In this document: positions 5,508 to 13,548 of the stretch, piece by piece
How the letters are laid out: every line of letters starts with the position of its first letter
How positions within the stretch are numbered: position 1 is the first letter of the stretch
NCBI GenBank assembly: GCA_044326505.1
Contig: JBIRBF010000055.1
Span: 1-14,491 of the forward strand
Origin: JACJWR01 sp044326505
GTDB taxonomy: Bacteria > Actinomycetota > Actinomycetes > S36-B12 > UBA10799
Length of the DNA stretch: 14,491 nucleotides
Reading direction: 5' to 3'
Position numbers and translations under genes: made by a program
Notes under the pieces: model-generated
Told to the model about the DNA's origin: nothing
Database searches by the model: none
The model's input: the letters and a program-made list of their open reading frames with translations, nothing else

Positions 5508-5995
5508 ACGACCAGCCCCCGCGGGGTGGCGCGGCGGCGCAGCAGGGTGGCGGTGGCCAGCGCCGCCTGCGCGGCCTCGGCGCCCTTGTTCTCAGTCGAC
5601 TGGGGCAGCCCCGCGCGATCCAGCGCCTGCCCCTCGTCGTCGCAGGTCAGCACGCCGAAACCCACAGGCACCCCAGACTCCAGGGCGACTGTGGTCAACC
5701 CTTGGGTGACCGCCTGGCAGACGTACTCGAAGTGCGGCGTGCCACCGCGGATGACGGTGCCGAGCGCGACCACGGCGTCGCAGTCCTCGGCCACCCGCGC
5801 CGCCACCACGGGCAGCTCGAAGGCGCCGGGGACCCACACGACTTCGGCCTCGATGCGGTAGTCCTTGCAGGCCGCCACGGCATTGTCGACCAGCGCCTGC
5901 TGCACACCCTCGTGCCAGGACGAAGCGACAATCACGACCCGCAGGTCGTCATCGACCTCGAACGCCTCGGGCGCCGGTGCACCATGTCCGCTCAT
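5504..5995 (-). CDS. ribH: 6,7-dimethyl-8-ribityllumazine synthase
   Basis: RibH (163 aa) condenses 5-amino-6-ribitylaminouracil with 3,4-dihydroxy-2-butanone 4-phosphate to give the lumazine precursor of riboflavin, and usually forms icosahedral or pentameric shells. Family motifs are clear: ASSWHEG near residue 25, PGAFELP, GTVIRGGTPHFEYVC with the catalytic His, VGFGVLTCDDEGQALDRAG, and ENKGAEAAQAAL. The ATG overlaps the ribBA stop (ATGA at 5992-5995) and the stop overlaps the hisE start in the same way. The first 15 residues are a short acidic leader before the fold. Length is typical. Confidence 0.97.
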   Translation of the reverse strand: MSGHGAPAPEAFEVDDDLRVVIVASSWHEGVQQALVDNAVAACKDYRIEAEVVWVPGAFELPVVAARVAEDCDAVVALGTVIRGGTPHFEYVCQAVTQGLTTVALESGVPVGFGVLTCDDEGQALDRAGLPQSTENKGAEAAQAALATATLLRRRATPRGLVV

Positions 5996-7353
5996 GACTC
6001 CTCCTCGCTGATGTCGAGTTCGTGACCCATGCGCGCCCGCTTGGTGCGCAGGTAGAACTCGTTGTGCGGGTTGGGCTCGATCTCCAGCGGCACCCGGTCC
6101 AGGATCTGCAGGCCGAATCCGCTGAGGCCGGCCAGTTTGTCCGGGTTGTTGGTGAGCAGCCGCATCGAGCGGATGCCCAGGTCCACCAGGATCTGCGCGC
6201 CGGTGCCGTACTCGCGGGCATCCGCCGGCATGCCGAGCTCCAGGTTGGCATCCACGGTATCGGCGCCGGCGTCCTGCAGCCGATACGCCCGCAGCTTGTG
6301 CATCAGGCCGATGCCGCGGCCCTCGTGACCGCGGGCGTACAGGAGCACCCCGCGCCCCTCAGCTGCGATGCGATCCAGCGAGGCCTGCAGCTGCGGGCCG
6401 CAGTCACAGCGCAACGAGCCGAACACGTCGCCGGTGAGGCACTCGGAATGCAGCCGGACCAGGACGTCCTCGCCGTCGCCGAGGTCGCCGCACACGAGCG
6501 CGAGGTTGTCGTCGCCGGTGACGGTGCTCGTGTATCCGACGGCCCGGAACTCGCCCTGCGGCAGCGGCAGCACCGCCTCGGTGATCCGCTCGATCTGGGT
6601 CTCCGAGCGGCGCACATACTCGATCAGGTCCGCGATGGAGATCATGACCAAGCCGTGGTCGTCGGCGAAGCGACGGCACTCGGGGGCGCGCATCATCTCG
6701 CCGTCGTCGGCCACCAACTCCGCGATCACGCCCGCGGGGTTGAGCCCCGCGAGTCGCGCCAGATCCACCGCCGCCTCGGTGTGTCCGGCGCGGCGCAGGA
6801 CGCCGCCCGGTACCGCCCGAAGTGGGAACACGTGTCCGGGCCGGGTGATCTCGTAGGGCTCGGTGGCGGAGTCGGCCAGGACGCGCACCGTGCGGGCGCG
6901 GTCCGCGGCGCTGATACCGGTGGTGACCTGGTGCCGGGCGTCCACGCTCACTGCGTACGCGGTGCCCTTGGCGTCCTCGTTCACTGAGGTCATGGGCGGC
7001 AACGCCAGCCGGTCGAGGTCGGGGCCGGTCATGGGAACGCAGATGACTCCCGAGGTGTAGCGGACGATGAATGCCAGCAGCTCCTGGGTGGCCAATTGCG
7101 CGGCCGCGATCAGGTCGCCCTCGTTCTCGCGATTCTCGTCGTCCACCACCACGACCGGCTTGCCAGCGGCGATGGCGGCGATGGCATCGGCCACGGGATC
7201 CAGCCGTACCGGCGCGGCTGGACCGGAGGACTCGGCACCACCGGGGGCCTGCGGTGCTGCCGGCGCGGGAGAGCGCGCCGGACCGATCGGCGCAGGCGCA
7301 CGGGACGGCACGACCGCGGCATCCTCGCCGTACTGGTCCTCGTAGGGAATCAT
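5992..7353 (-). CDS. ribBA: Bifunctional DHBP synthase / GTP cyclohydrolase II (RibBA)
   Basis: This 453-aa enzyme makes both starting units for riboflavin. The N-terminal RibB half converts ribulose 5-phosphate to dihydroxybutanone phosphate: DDENRENEGDLI, SVNEDAKGTAYAVSVDAR and TRPGHVFPLRA with RRAGHTEAAVDL. The C-terminal RibA half opens GTP: zinc ligands in SECLTGDVFGSLRCDCG, then RGHEGRGIGLMHKLRAY (the His form of the usual QEGRG, common in Actinobacteria) and LLTNNPDK. The frame remains open upstream, but the ATG at 7351-7353 forms an ATGA overlap with the ribE stop and begins MIPYEDQYGED, so I place the start there. That leaves about 50 residues rich in Ala, Pro and Gly before the RibB fold (LDPVADAIAAIAAGKPVVVV), longer than in the homologues I know. 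The extension looks disordered. Confidence 0.95.
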   Translation of the reverse strand: MIPYEDQYGEDAAVVPSRAPAPIGPARSPAPAAPQAPGGAESSGPAAPVRLDPVADAIAAIAAGKPVVVVDDENRENEGDLIAAAQLATQELLAFIVRYTSGVICVPMTGPDLDRLALPPMTSVNEDAKGTAYAVSVDARHQVTTGISAADRARTVRVLADSATEPYEITRPGHVFPLRAVPGGVLRRAGHTEAAVDLARLAGLNPAGVIAELVADDGEMMRAPECRRFADDHGLVMISIADLIEYVRRSETQIERITEAVLPLPQGEFRAVGYTSTVTGDDNLALVCGDLGDGEDVLVRLHSECLTGDVFGSLRCDCGPQLQASLDRIAAEGRGVLLYARGHEGRGIGLMHKLRAYRLQDAGADTVDANLELGMPADAREYGTGAQILVDLGIRSMRLLTNNPDKLAGLSGFGLQILDRVPLEIEPNPHNEFYLRTKRARMGHELDISEEES

Positions 7354-7955
7354 CCCTGGCCTCGCTCGGCGCACAGGATCCGGTCGACGTAGCGGGCAAG
7401 CATGTCCACCTCCACGTTGACCAGGCTGCCGGGAACCAGCGCGCCCATGGTGGTCTCGGCCAGGGTAGTCGGGATGAGCGAGACCTCGAACCAGTCGGGG
7501 CCGACGGAGGACACGGTGAGCGAGACTCCGTCCAGCGTGACCGATCCCTGGGCAGCGAGGAACCGCTCCAGGTCGGCGGGCGCACGCAGCCGCAGGACCC
7601 GCCAGTGCGGCGCATCGGTGCGGTCCACGACCTCTGCGAGGCCGTCCACATGGCCCGACACGATGTGACCGCCGAAGCGGTCGCCGGCGGCCATGGCGCG
7701 CTCGAGGTTGACCCGGCGCCCAGGCGCGGCGTCGGCCAGCGACGTGCGCCGCACCGTCGCGCGCATCACGTCTGCGGCGAACGACTCCCGGTCCGGCTCG
7801 ACCGCGGTCAGGCACACGCCCGACACGCAGATCGACTCGCCCTGGGCCAGGTCCGCGGTCACCACGCTCCCGGCGATGCGCAGCCGCAGCGAATCGTCCG
7901 ACAACGGCTCGACGGATAGCACCGTCCCCTGCTCCTCCACCAAACCGGTGAACAT
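7350..7955 (-). CDS. ribE: Riboflavin synthase (alpha chain)
   Basis: This enzyme (201 aa, also called RibC) dismutates two lumazine molecules to riboflavin. It begins MFTGLVEEQGTV, the nearly invariant start of the family, and shows the two internally repeated lumazine-binding barrels: SICVSGVCLT in the first and SVTLDGVSLTV in the second, with GGHIVSGHVDG near residue 100 between them. The frame runs on upstream, but the family start and a TGATG overlap with the ribD stop (7953-7957) fix the ATG at 7955. The stop overlaps the ribBA start (ATGA at 7350-7353). Length is typical. Confidence 0.97.
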   Translation of the reverse strand: MFTGLVEEQGTVLSVEPLSDDSLRLRIAGSVVTADLAQGESICVSGVCLTAVEPDRESFAADVMRATVRRTSLADAAPGRRVNLERAMAAGDRFGGHIVSGHVDGLAEVVDRTDAPHWRVLRLRAPADLERFLAAQGSVTLDGVSLTVSSVGPDWFEVSLIPTTLAETTMGALVPGSLVNVEVDMLARYVDRILCAERGQG

Positions 7956-8989
7956 CAACGCTCCTTCAGCAGTTCGATCCGCACATCCGGCCCGCATACG
8001 CCGTTGGAGGTCATCAGCCAGCGGTCGGCATCGGCGAGCGTCACCGGTCCGCCTTCGACCACGGCGAGGCCGAACGAGCCCAGCAGGATAGGCGCGGCGA
8101 ACCAGACGATCCGGTCGACGAGGTCGTCGGACAGGAACGCGTTGGCCAGCCGGGGGCCGCATTCGAGCATGACATGGCGCACGTCGGCTGCGAACAGCAA
8201 CCCCAGCGCTTCGGCCGGATCGCGGGTCCGCAGCAGCATCGCATCGACCAGCGGATGATCGTCCGGCATTTCCGTCAGGCCCATGACCGCACGTATCGGC
8301 TGCCGAAGGGCAGGCCCACCTTGGGGCCGGGCAGTCAGTTGCGGCCGGTCTGCCAGCGCGGTTCCGGTGCCCGTGAGCACGGCATCCACGCTCGCCCGCA
8401 GCGCGTGCACCTGCTCCCTAGAATCCGGCGAGGTGATCCACTGGGACGTTCCGTCGGCAGCGGCGATCCGTCCATCCAAACTGGCCGCGACCTTCCACGT
8501 GACCACCGGTCGGCCGAGCCGCGCAGCCAACGACCAGATGTGGTTGACGTCGGCAGCCTCGTCTGCGAGCAGCCCACCCGCGACCTCAAGTCCGGCGGCG
8601 CGCAACCGTGCCGCACCACCAGCCGCGACCGGGTTGGGGTCGGTCTGGGCGTAGACGACGCGGGCCACCCCGGCGGCGATCAAAGCATCGGCGCAGGGCG
8701 GCGTGCGGCCGTGGTGGGCGCACGGCTCGAGGGATACCACGGCCGTGGCACCGCGGGCATCCCCGCCCGAGGCGCCGAGCGCGGCCAACGCGGCTGCCTC
8801 CGCATGCGGAGTTCCCGGACCGCGGTGGGACCCCTCCGCCAGGATTTCACCGCCCGCCCCGAGCAGGACGCAGCCCACCGCCGGGTTGGGGCCACGATCG
8901 ATGCCGGAGCTCGCCGCGAGTTCGATCGCCCGCTGCATGGCCGCCGATTCGGCCGCGGAGAAGGGTCCCGGGGCCGATCCTCCGCTCAC
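7955..8989 (-). CDS. ribD: Bifunctional riboflavin deaminase/reductase RibD
   Basis: RibD (344 aa) deaminates the pyrimidine made from GTP and then reduces its ribosyl chain. The N-terminal deaminase domain has the zinc signature HAEAAAL and EPCAHHGRTPPCADAL, plus NPAVGCVLL at its start. The C-terminal reductase domain begins near VVTWKVAASLDGRIAA and includes SQWITS and LTGTGTALADRPQLTAR. I choose the GTG at 8987-8989 because it overlaps the rpe stop (GTGA at 8986-8989); this adds 17 residues before an internal ATG (MQRAIELA) that could be an alternative start. The frame runs open well upstream of this, but that stretch lies inside rpe and is not RibD-like. The gene is coupled downstream to ribE. 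Confidence 0.95.
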   Translation of the reverse strand: MSGGSAPGPFSAAESAAMQRAIELAASSGIDRGPNPAVGCVLLGAGGEILAEGSHRGPGTPHAEAAALAALGASGGDARGATAVVSLEPCAHHGRTPPCADALIAAGVARVVYAQTDPNPVAAGGAARLRAAGLEVAGGLLADEAADVNHIWSLAARLGRPVVTWKVAASLDGRIAAADGTSQWITSPDSREQVHALRASVDAVLTGTGTALADRPQLTARPQGGPALRQPIRAVMGLTEMPDDHPLVDAMLLRTRDPAEALGLLFAADVRHVMLECGPRLANAFLSDDLVDRIVWFAAPILLGSFGLAVVEGGPVTLADADRWLMTSNGVCGPDVRIELLKER

Positions 8990-9654
8990 GCCTGCTGGGC
9001 TTCGACGGCCGCCGCCCGCAAGGCGTCCACCGCTTGTGCGGGGTCGCCGGTGCCGTACACGCTGGAACCGGCGACGAAGACGTTTGCCCCGGCCTCCGCA
9101 CAGATGGTGATCGTGTCCAGGTCGACCCCGCCATCCACCTGTAGCCAGACATCGACATCGCGACCGTCGATCAACTCGCGCGCTCGACGAATCTTGGGCA
9201 CCACGAGATCCAGGAACTTCTGGCCGCCGAAACCTGGCTCGACCGTCATGAGCAGCAGCATGTCGAGCTCGCCGAGCAGGTCGGCGTAGGGCTCCACGGG
9301 GGTGGCCGGTTTGAGCGCCATCCCAGCGCGCGCGCCGAGCCGGCGCAGCTCGCGGGCCAACCGGACCGGGGCGTGGGCGGCTTCGACGTGAAACGTGACG
9401 CTTCCCGCGCCCGCCTCGGCATAGGCCGGTGCCCAGCGATCGGGGTCGTCGATCATCAGATGGCAGTCGATCGGCGTATCCACGGCCGCCAGCAGCGACT
9501 CCACGATGGGAAGGCCCAGGGTGAGGTTGGGCACGAAGTGGTTGTCCATGACATCCACATGCAGCCAGTCGGCGTGCCCGGATACGGCGGCGCACTCATC
9601 CGCCAGGTGTGCGAAGTCAGCCGACAGGATGCTTGGGGAAATCTGCAGACCCAT
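8986..9654 (-). CDS. rpe: Ribulose-phosphate 3-epimerase
   Basis: Rpe (222 aa) interconverts ribulose 5-phosphate and xylulose 5-phosphate in the pentose phosphate pathway. Ribulose 5-phosphate is also the RibB substrate, which may explain its position before the riboflavin genes. It is a TIM barrel with the family motifs SPSILSADF, HVDVMDNHFVPNLTLG, CHLMIDDPDRW, VEPGFGGQKF and QVDGGVDLDT, and a phosphate-binding end FVAGSSVYG. The catalytic Asp pair is in HVDVMD and QVDGG. The ATG at 9654 lies 9 nt after the rsmB stop, and the stop overlaps ribD. Length is normal and the protein looks intact. Confidence 0.97.
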   Translation of the reverse strand: MGLQISPSILSADFAHLADECAAVSGHADWLHVDVMDNHFVPNLTLGLPIVESLLAAVDTPIDCHLMIDDPDRWAPAYAEAGAGSVTFHVEAAHAPVRLARELRRLGARAGMALKPATPVEPYADLLGELDMLLLMTVEPGFGGQKFLDLVVPKIRRARELIDGRDVDVWLQVDGGVDLDTITICAEAGANVFVAGSSVYGTGDPAQAVDALRAAAVEAQQA

Positions 9655-9663
9655 GGCGGCAGC

Positions 9664-11043
9664 CTAGCGCCGCGCGCGGGTCCGCAGCAGCGCGCAGAAC
9701 ATGCCGTCTGTGCCGTGCCGGTGCGGCCACAGCCGAACGCGCGGCCCAGGACCCACCTCGACGCCGGGGGGCAGACCGGCCCGGGCGTCGACCTCCTCGA
9801 CGTCGTCGCGTCCGCGCAGCACATCGTCGACCACCAGGTCGGTCTCCGCGATGTGCGGGGAGCAGGTGACATAGGCGACCAGGCCGCCGGGCCGGACAGC
9901 GGCCAGCGCCGCCCGCAGCAGGTCGCGCTGGAGCCTGGCCAGTTCCGCCACGTCCGCCGGGCTGCGCCGCCACCGAGCCTCCGGGCGGCGACGCAGGACG
10001 CCGATCCCGGAGCACGGTGCATCGACCAGCACCCGGTCGAACGTCCCCGGCTGCCACGGCCCTTGGCGGCCGTCCGCGCGCACCACCAGATGGGCCCCCG
10101 GCGCGCCCGACAGCGCCCGGCGGACCAGCCGCGCACGTGCCGCCCGCGGTTCGACCGCCACGAGCGTCGCGCCCCGGCCGGAACCGATCGCCGCCAGCAG
10201 GGCGGACTTGCCACCCGGCCCGGCGCACAGATCCAGCCAGCGCTCATCCCGCCCCTCCAGTGGCGCGTCGGTGAGGGCGAGCGCCATCAACTGACTGCCC
10301 TCGTCCTGCACGCCCGCGCGTTGATCGCGAATGGCAGGGATGTCACCGGGGCGCCCAGCGGCCAGTCGCACGGCCAGCGGCGACCAACGCCCCGGCTGGC
10401 CGTCCTTGGTCTGGGATACCAACTCCGGCACGGTGATGCGGCCCGGTCGTGCCACCAGTGTCACCGTGGGCGCCTCGTTATCGATCGCTAGCAGCTCCGG
10501 CAACTCGTCAGCGGCCGGCCCCAGCGCGTCTCGCAACGCCGCGACGATCCAGCGCGGATGCGACGTGCGCAGTGCCAGCGCTGCCGTGGAGTCGAGGCCT
10601 GCCGTGAGCTCGTCGCACCACTCGGACAAATCGCGCCGCGAGACTTTGCGCAGCACGGCGTTGACGAGTCCGCGCGGACCGGGCCCGCACACCTCCCCGG
10701 CGAGATCGACCGAGCTGGCCACGGCCGCGTGGGCCGGGGTGGCCAGGTACAGCAGTTGATAGCTGCCCAGGCGCAGGACGTCGAGCACCCGCGGGTCGAG
10801 CTTGTCCAGCGGGCGGTCGACGCACGCGCCCAGGACGGCGTCCAGCGTGCCCCGCTGACGTAGGGATCCCATCACAAGCTCGGTGGCGAAGGCCGCGTCC
10901 CGGCCGTCCAGCCGCCGATCGGCGAGGACGTGGCGGATCACCAGATTGGCGTAGGCGTCCCCGGCGCCGACCTCGTGCAGAACGTCGTAAGCGGCCCGAC
11001 GGGCAGGATCGATGGTTCGCGACGAGGTGCGGGGGCGACTCAT
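9664..11043 (-). CDS. rsmB: 16S rRNA (cytosine-967-C5)-methyltransferase RsmB
   Basis: RsmB/Sun (459 aa) methylates C967 of 16S rRNA using S-adenosylmethionine. Residues about 10-150 form the NusB-like RNA-binding domain (RRAAYDVLHEVGAGDAYANL ... LRLGSYQLLYL ... RGLVNAVLRK). The C-terminal Rossmann methyltransferase carries LDLCAGPGGKSALLAA for SAM binding, VDAPCSGIGVLRRRPEARWR (motif IV Cys) and VTCSPHIAETDLVV (motif VI, the nucleophilic Cys in TCS). The ATG overlaps the fmt stop (ATGA at 11040-11043) and rpe follows 9 nt downstream. Both catalytic cysteines are present, so it is predicted to be active. Another RsmB/RsmF-family m5C methyltransferase is possible, but the NusB domain and the fmt neighbour favour RsmB. 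Confidence 0.96.
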   Translation of the reverse strand: MSRPRTSSRTIDPARRAAYDVLHEVGAGDAYANLVIRHVLADRRLDGRDAAFATELVMGSLRQRGTLDAVLGACVDRPLDKLDPRVLDVLRLGSYQLLYLATPAHAAVASSVDLAGEVCGPGPRGLVNAVLRKVSRRDLSEWCDELTAGLDSTAALALRTSHPRWIVAALRDALGPAADELPELLAIDNEAPTVTLVARPGRITVPELVSQTKDGQPGRWSPLAVRLAAGRPGDIPAIRDQRAGVQDEGSQLMALALTDAPLEGRDERWLDLCAGPGGKSALLAAIGSGRGATLVAVEPRAARARLVRRALSGAPGAHLVVRADGRQGPWQPGTFDRVLVDAPCSGIGVLRRRPEARWRRSPADVAELARLQRDLLRAALAAVRPGGLVAYVTCSPHIAETDLVVDDVLRGRDDVEEVDARAGLPPGVEVGPGPRVRLWPHRHGTDGMFCALLRTRARR

Positions 11044-11990
11044 ACGAACACTTCGTCGCCGGTCAGCCGGGCGCCGCGAGCCCAGTCCGGCGCAGGCATG
11101 GCCCGGCGTCCCGGCGCTGCGACGTCTCCGAGCTCCACCGGCTCGGTGAGCGTTCCCACCAGCACGCGCCGCTTCTCGACCCGCACGCGCCCCGGCTCCA
11201 GCTGCACGTCAGCGGCCGCCGGAGCAGCAAGCGGCCGCACGGGGCCGAGTTTGAGGCGATCCCCGGCCAATTCGCTCCACGCCCCGGGCGCCGGCGTGCA
11301 GCCGCGGATCAGGCGATCGATGTGCATCGCAGGGGACGCCCACTCCACGTGCGCGTCGGCGACGGTGATCTTTGGCGCGAGGCTCACACCGTCGGCGGGC
11401 TGCGCAACGGCGGTCAGCTTCGCCAGCGCCAAACCGTCCATTGTGGCGCGCAGCAGCTCGGCGCCGGCGTCGCTGAGCCGGCCCAACAAGTCCCCGGCAG
11501 TGTCTCGGGGACCGATCGGCTCCGTGAGCGTGCCCAGCACGGGTCCGGTATCCATGCCCTGATCCAGCACGAAGGTCGTGGCTCCGGTGAGCGAGTCGCC
11601 GGCGATGATCGCGCGCTGGACCGGTGCCGCTCCGCGCCAGGCGGGCAGGAGCGAGAAGTGCAGATTGACCCACCCGAGCCGCGGGATCGCCAGCACCTCA
11701 GTCGGCACGAGCGCACCGTAGGCGACTACCGGCACGCAGTCCGGCGCCAACTCGGACAGCGCCGCGATGAAGTCGTCGTCCCGCGGATGCGGCGGAGTGA
11801 GGACCGGCAGGCCCAGCTCGTCGGCCAGCACGCCCACATCGGAGCGACTCAGCCCTCGACCACGGCCCTTGGGCGCGTCCGGCCTGGTCACCACGGCGAC
11901 GACGTTATGTGGCGAGTCGACCAGCGCGCGCAGCGACGGCACCGCCGCCGCCGGCGTACCGGCGAAGACGAGCCGCAGACCGGCCGTCAC
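11040..11990 (-). CDS. fmt: Methionyl-tRNA formyltransferase
   Basis: Fmt (316 aa) formylates the initiator Met-tRNA with 10-formyl-tetrahydrofolate. The N-terminal domain opens LRLVFAGTPAAAVPSLRAL and contains NLHFSLLPAWRGAAPVQRAI (the catalytic Asn and His) and TTFVLDQGMDTGPVL (the catalytic Asp). The smaller C-terminal tRNA-binding barrel covers roughly the last 110 residues. The frame is open far upstream, but that part lies within def; the GTG at 11988-11990 overlaps the def stop (GTGA at 11987-11990) and gives a normal length. It overlaps rsmB downstream. Pairing with def is functional: the formyl group added here is removed by deformylase after translation starts. Confidence 0.96.
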   Translation of the reverse strand: MTAGLRLVFAGTPAAAVPSLRALVDSPHNVVAVVTRPDAPKGRGRGLSRSDVGVLADELGLPVLTPPHPRDDDFIAALSELAPDCVPVVAYGALVPTEVLAIPRLGWVNLHFSLLPAWRGAAPVQRAIIAGDSLTGATTFVLDQGMDTGPVLGTLTEPIGPRDTAGDLLGRLSDAGAELLRATMDGLALAKLTAVAQPADGVSLAPKITVADAHVEWASPAMHIDRLIRGCTPAPGAWSELAGDRLKLGPVRPLAAPAAADVQLEPGRVRVEKRRVLVGTLTEPVELGDVAAPGRRAMPAPDWARGARLTGDEVFV

Positions 11991-12526
11991 AGCTCGAAGG
12001 GCCCGTGGTGCGGGCTGGACTTGACCGTCGGCGGAGTGCCGAACCAGTCGGCCTCGCGGATGAGCTTCATGGCTTCCTTGAACTGTGCCCGGTCGAGGCG
12101 GTCGATGAACAGCACGCCGTCCAAGTGGTCGGTCTCGTGCTGGACGATGCGCGCGAGGAGTTCGGTCCCGGTCAGAGTCACTGGTTCGCCGTACTCGTTG
12201 AATCCCTTCGCCACGACCTTCATGGCGCGCTTGGTGTCGAAGGTCAGGTCGGGCAGCGACAGGCATCCCTCGGGCCCGTCCTGCAGTTCCTCGGAGAGGT
12301 CCAGCGACGGGTTGATGAGGTGGCCCACTCCGGTGCCGTCGTTATAGGTGAAGACCCGCAGGCTGACGCCGAGCTGCGGAGCCGCCAGACCGGCCCCCGG
12401 AGCGGCCTCCATGGTGTCGGCGAGGTCGCGCACGAGGACCCGTAGCTCCTTGTCGAACGTCTCCACCGGCACTGCGGGGGTCCGAAGCACTGGATCGCCG
12501 AAGAGCCGGATCGGCTGAACAGTCAC
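11987..12526 (-). CDS. def: Peptide deformylase
   Basis: Def (179 aa) removes the N-formyl group from new proteins and is an Fe/Zn hydrolase. All three motifs are intact: GAGLAAPQLGV, EGCLSLP (the Cys metal ligand) and QHETDHLDG (HExxH with two His ligands and the catalytic Glu). I choose the GTG at 12524-12526, which gives VTVQPIRLFGDPVLRTPA, because a GGAGA ribosome-binding site lies about 5 nt upstream and homologues start close to this point; an ATG 16 codons upstream is possible but less likely. It is the first gene of the tightly coupled chain that ends at hisE, with an 81-nt gap to the lipoprotein gene before it, so a promoter could lie there. Confidence 0.96.
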   Translation of the reverse strand: MTVQPIRLFGDPVLRTPAVPVETFDKELRVLVRDLADTMEAAPGAGLAAPQLGVSLRVFTYNDGTGVGHLINPSLDLSEELQDGPEGCLSLPDLTFDTKRAMKVVAKGFNEYGEPVTLTGTELLARIVQHETDHLDGVLFIDRLDRAQFKEAMKLIREADWFGTPPTVKSSPHHGPFEL

Positions 12527-12607
12527 ATCGTCTCCATTTCTGTCGCGGATGCCCGCCGCGCGTCGACCGAGCACTCTCCGAACGCGCTGGCGGCACTCGG
12601 CTAGGAG

Positions 12608-13441
12608 CTACTTCTGCAGGCGCTCGTTCATGGTCTTGGACATGTCGATCAGAGCCTGGCCGCGCGCGGCATCGACATCCGTGCCGTTGTAGACCAGCAT
12701 GGCCTGCTTGCCGTTGACCGACCAGGCACTGGTCTGCCCCGGCAGCCACTCCCCGCCGAGGAACCCGGCCGAGTAGATCACCCCGCCGGGCGGATTCTGC
12801 GCCGGGCCGGGCGCGGGACCTCCGGGCGGGAACAGCAACCCCGCAGGATCCTTCACCGTGCCCGGGATGGCGACGACCAGCTGCAGCATCTTCCCCTTGC
12901 CCAGGCCGCCCCAGTCGCACGTCGAGTACGAGAACTCGGGCGAACCGGCGAACTGCGAGCTGGGCGGCCCGACATCGCCCATCACCGCCGCCACCTGCTC
13001 GGCCGTCACAAGCGCGCATGGGTCCGACACCGGTGCGCTACCTTCACCGGGCGTCGGGGTGGGGATGGACTCACGGACGACACCCTCGGTGGCCGTCCCC
13101 GGCACTGGTGCGGCAGGAAGCCCACCCGCGACAGTCGCGGTGGGCGTTGCCTGCACCGCCGTCGACGACGCAGCCGCCTGGCTGGAAGCAGGAGCAGGTG
13201 CCGACGGGCTTGCCACGGCCGCTGCCTGGCTCGTGGCGGGCGAGGTGGTGGCCGCCTTCGACCCCGCCGCACTCGCACCAGCCGTCCCGGCCGCACTCGC
13301 GCCACCAGATGGTGTGGCGCTGCCGGCCTGCGACGCGGACGATGAGCCGGCGGCGCCACCGTCGGAACCGCAGGCCGCGAGCGAAACCAGGGCGACCACG
13401 CTGAGGGGCAGAGCCACGAAAGGGGAACGGCGTCTGAGCAT
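12608..13441 (-). CDS. Predicted lipoprotein with DUF3558-like domain
   Basis: A 277-aa exported protein of unknown function. MLRRRSPFVALPLSVVALVS is a signal peptide ending in the lipobox LAAC, with Cys24 predicted to be lipidated and anchored to the outer face of the cell membrane. Residues about 25-140 are a low-complexity stretch rich in Ala, Ser, Gly, Thr and Pro, a likely flexible wall-spanning linker. A globular C-terminal part (about 145-277) begins DPCALVTAEQVAAVMG, has a second Cys in YSTCDWGG, and resembles the actinobacterial DUF3558 lipoproteins; a disulfide between the two cysteines is plausible. The ATG at 13441 is favoured; an in-frame GTG at 13447 would add two residues, and neither has a strong ribosome-binding site. 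It sits between priA and def, which are often close neighbours, so it may be a lineage-specific insertion. Confidence 0.85.
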   Translation of the reverse strand: MLRRRSPFVALPLSVVALVSLAACGSDGGAAGSSSASQAGSATPSGGASAAGTAGASAAGSKAATTSPATSQAAAVASPSAPAPASSQAAASSTAVQATPTATVAGGLPAAPVPGTATEGVVRESIPTPTPGEGSAPVSDPCALVTAEQVAAVMGDVGPPSSQFAGSPEFSYSTCDWGGLGKGKMLQLVVAIPGTVKDPAGLLFPPGGPAPGPAQNPPGGVIYSAGFLGGEWLPGQTSAWSVNGKQAMLVYNGTDVDAARGQALIDMSKTMNERLQK

Positions 13442-13518
13442 GGGCACAGTCTGCCATCCGACCAGGGGTGCGAGTCTGGACGGCAGCGAGATCAGGTCGA
13501 AGTCCGTGGCTCTGAGAC

Positions 13519-13535
13519 GCCCGTCACGGACGGGC
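13519..13535 (-). terminator. Strong hairpin downstream of priA
   Basis: GCCCGTC (13519-13525) pairs perfectly with GACGGGC (13529-13535) around a 3-nt loop, starting 13 nt after the priA stop in the direction of transcription. No T-run follows, but compact GC-rich stems of this kind often end transcripts in Actinobacteria. It would separate priA from the lipoprotein gene, which begins about 78 nt further on. Confidence 0.5.
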
Positions 13536-13548
13536 CCTCACGCTCCTG

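Noticed and set aside
7354..7815. Possible upstream extension of RibBA
   Set aside because: The frame is open, but it lies inside ribE and the translated sequence is unlike RibBA; the ATG at 7353 with an ATGA overlap is the better start.
5244..12526. Search for an FMN riboswitch in front of the riboflavin genes
   Set aside because: The rib genes overlap or abut each other and rpe, leaving no leader long enough; no conserved RFN-type sequence was seen.
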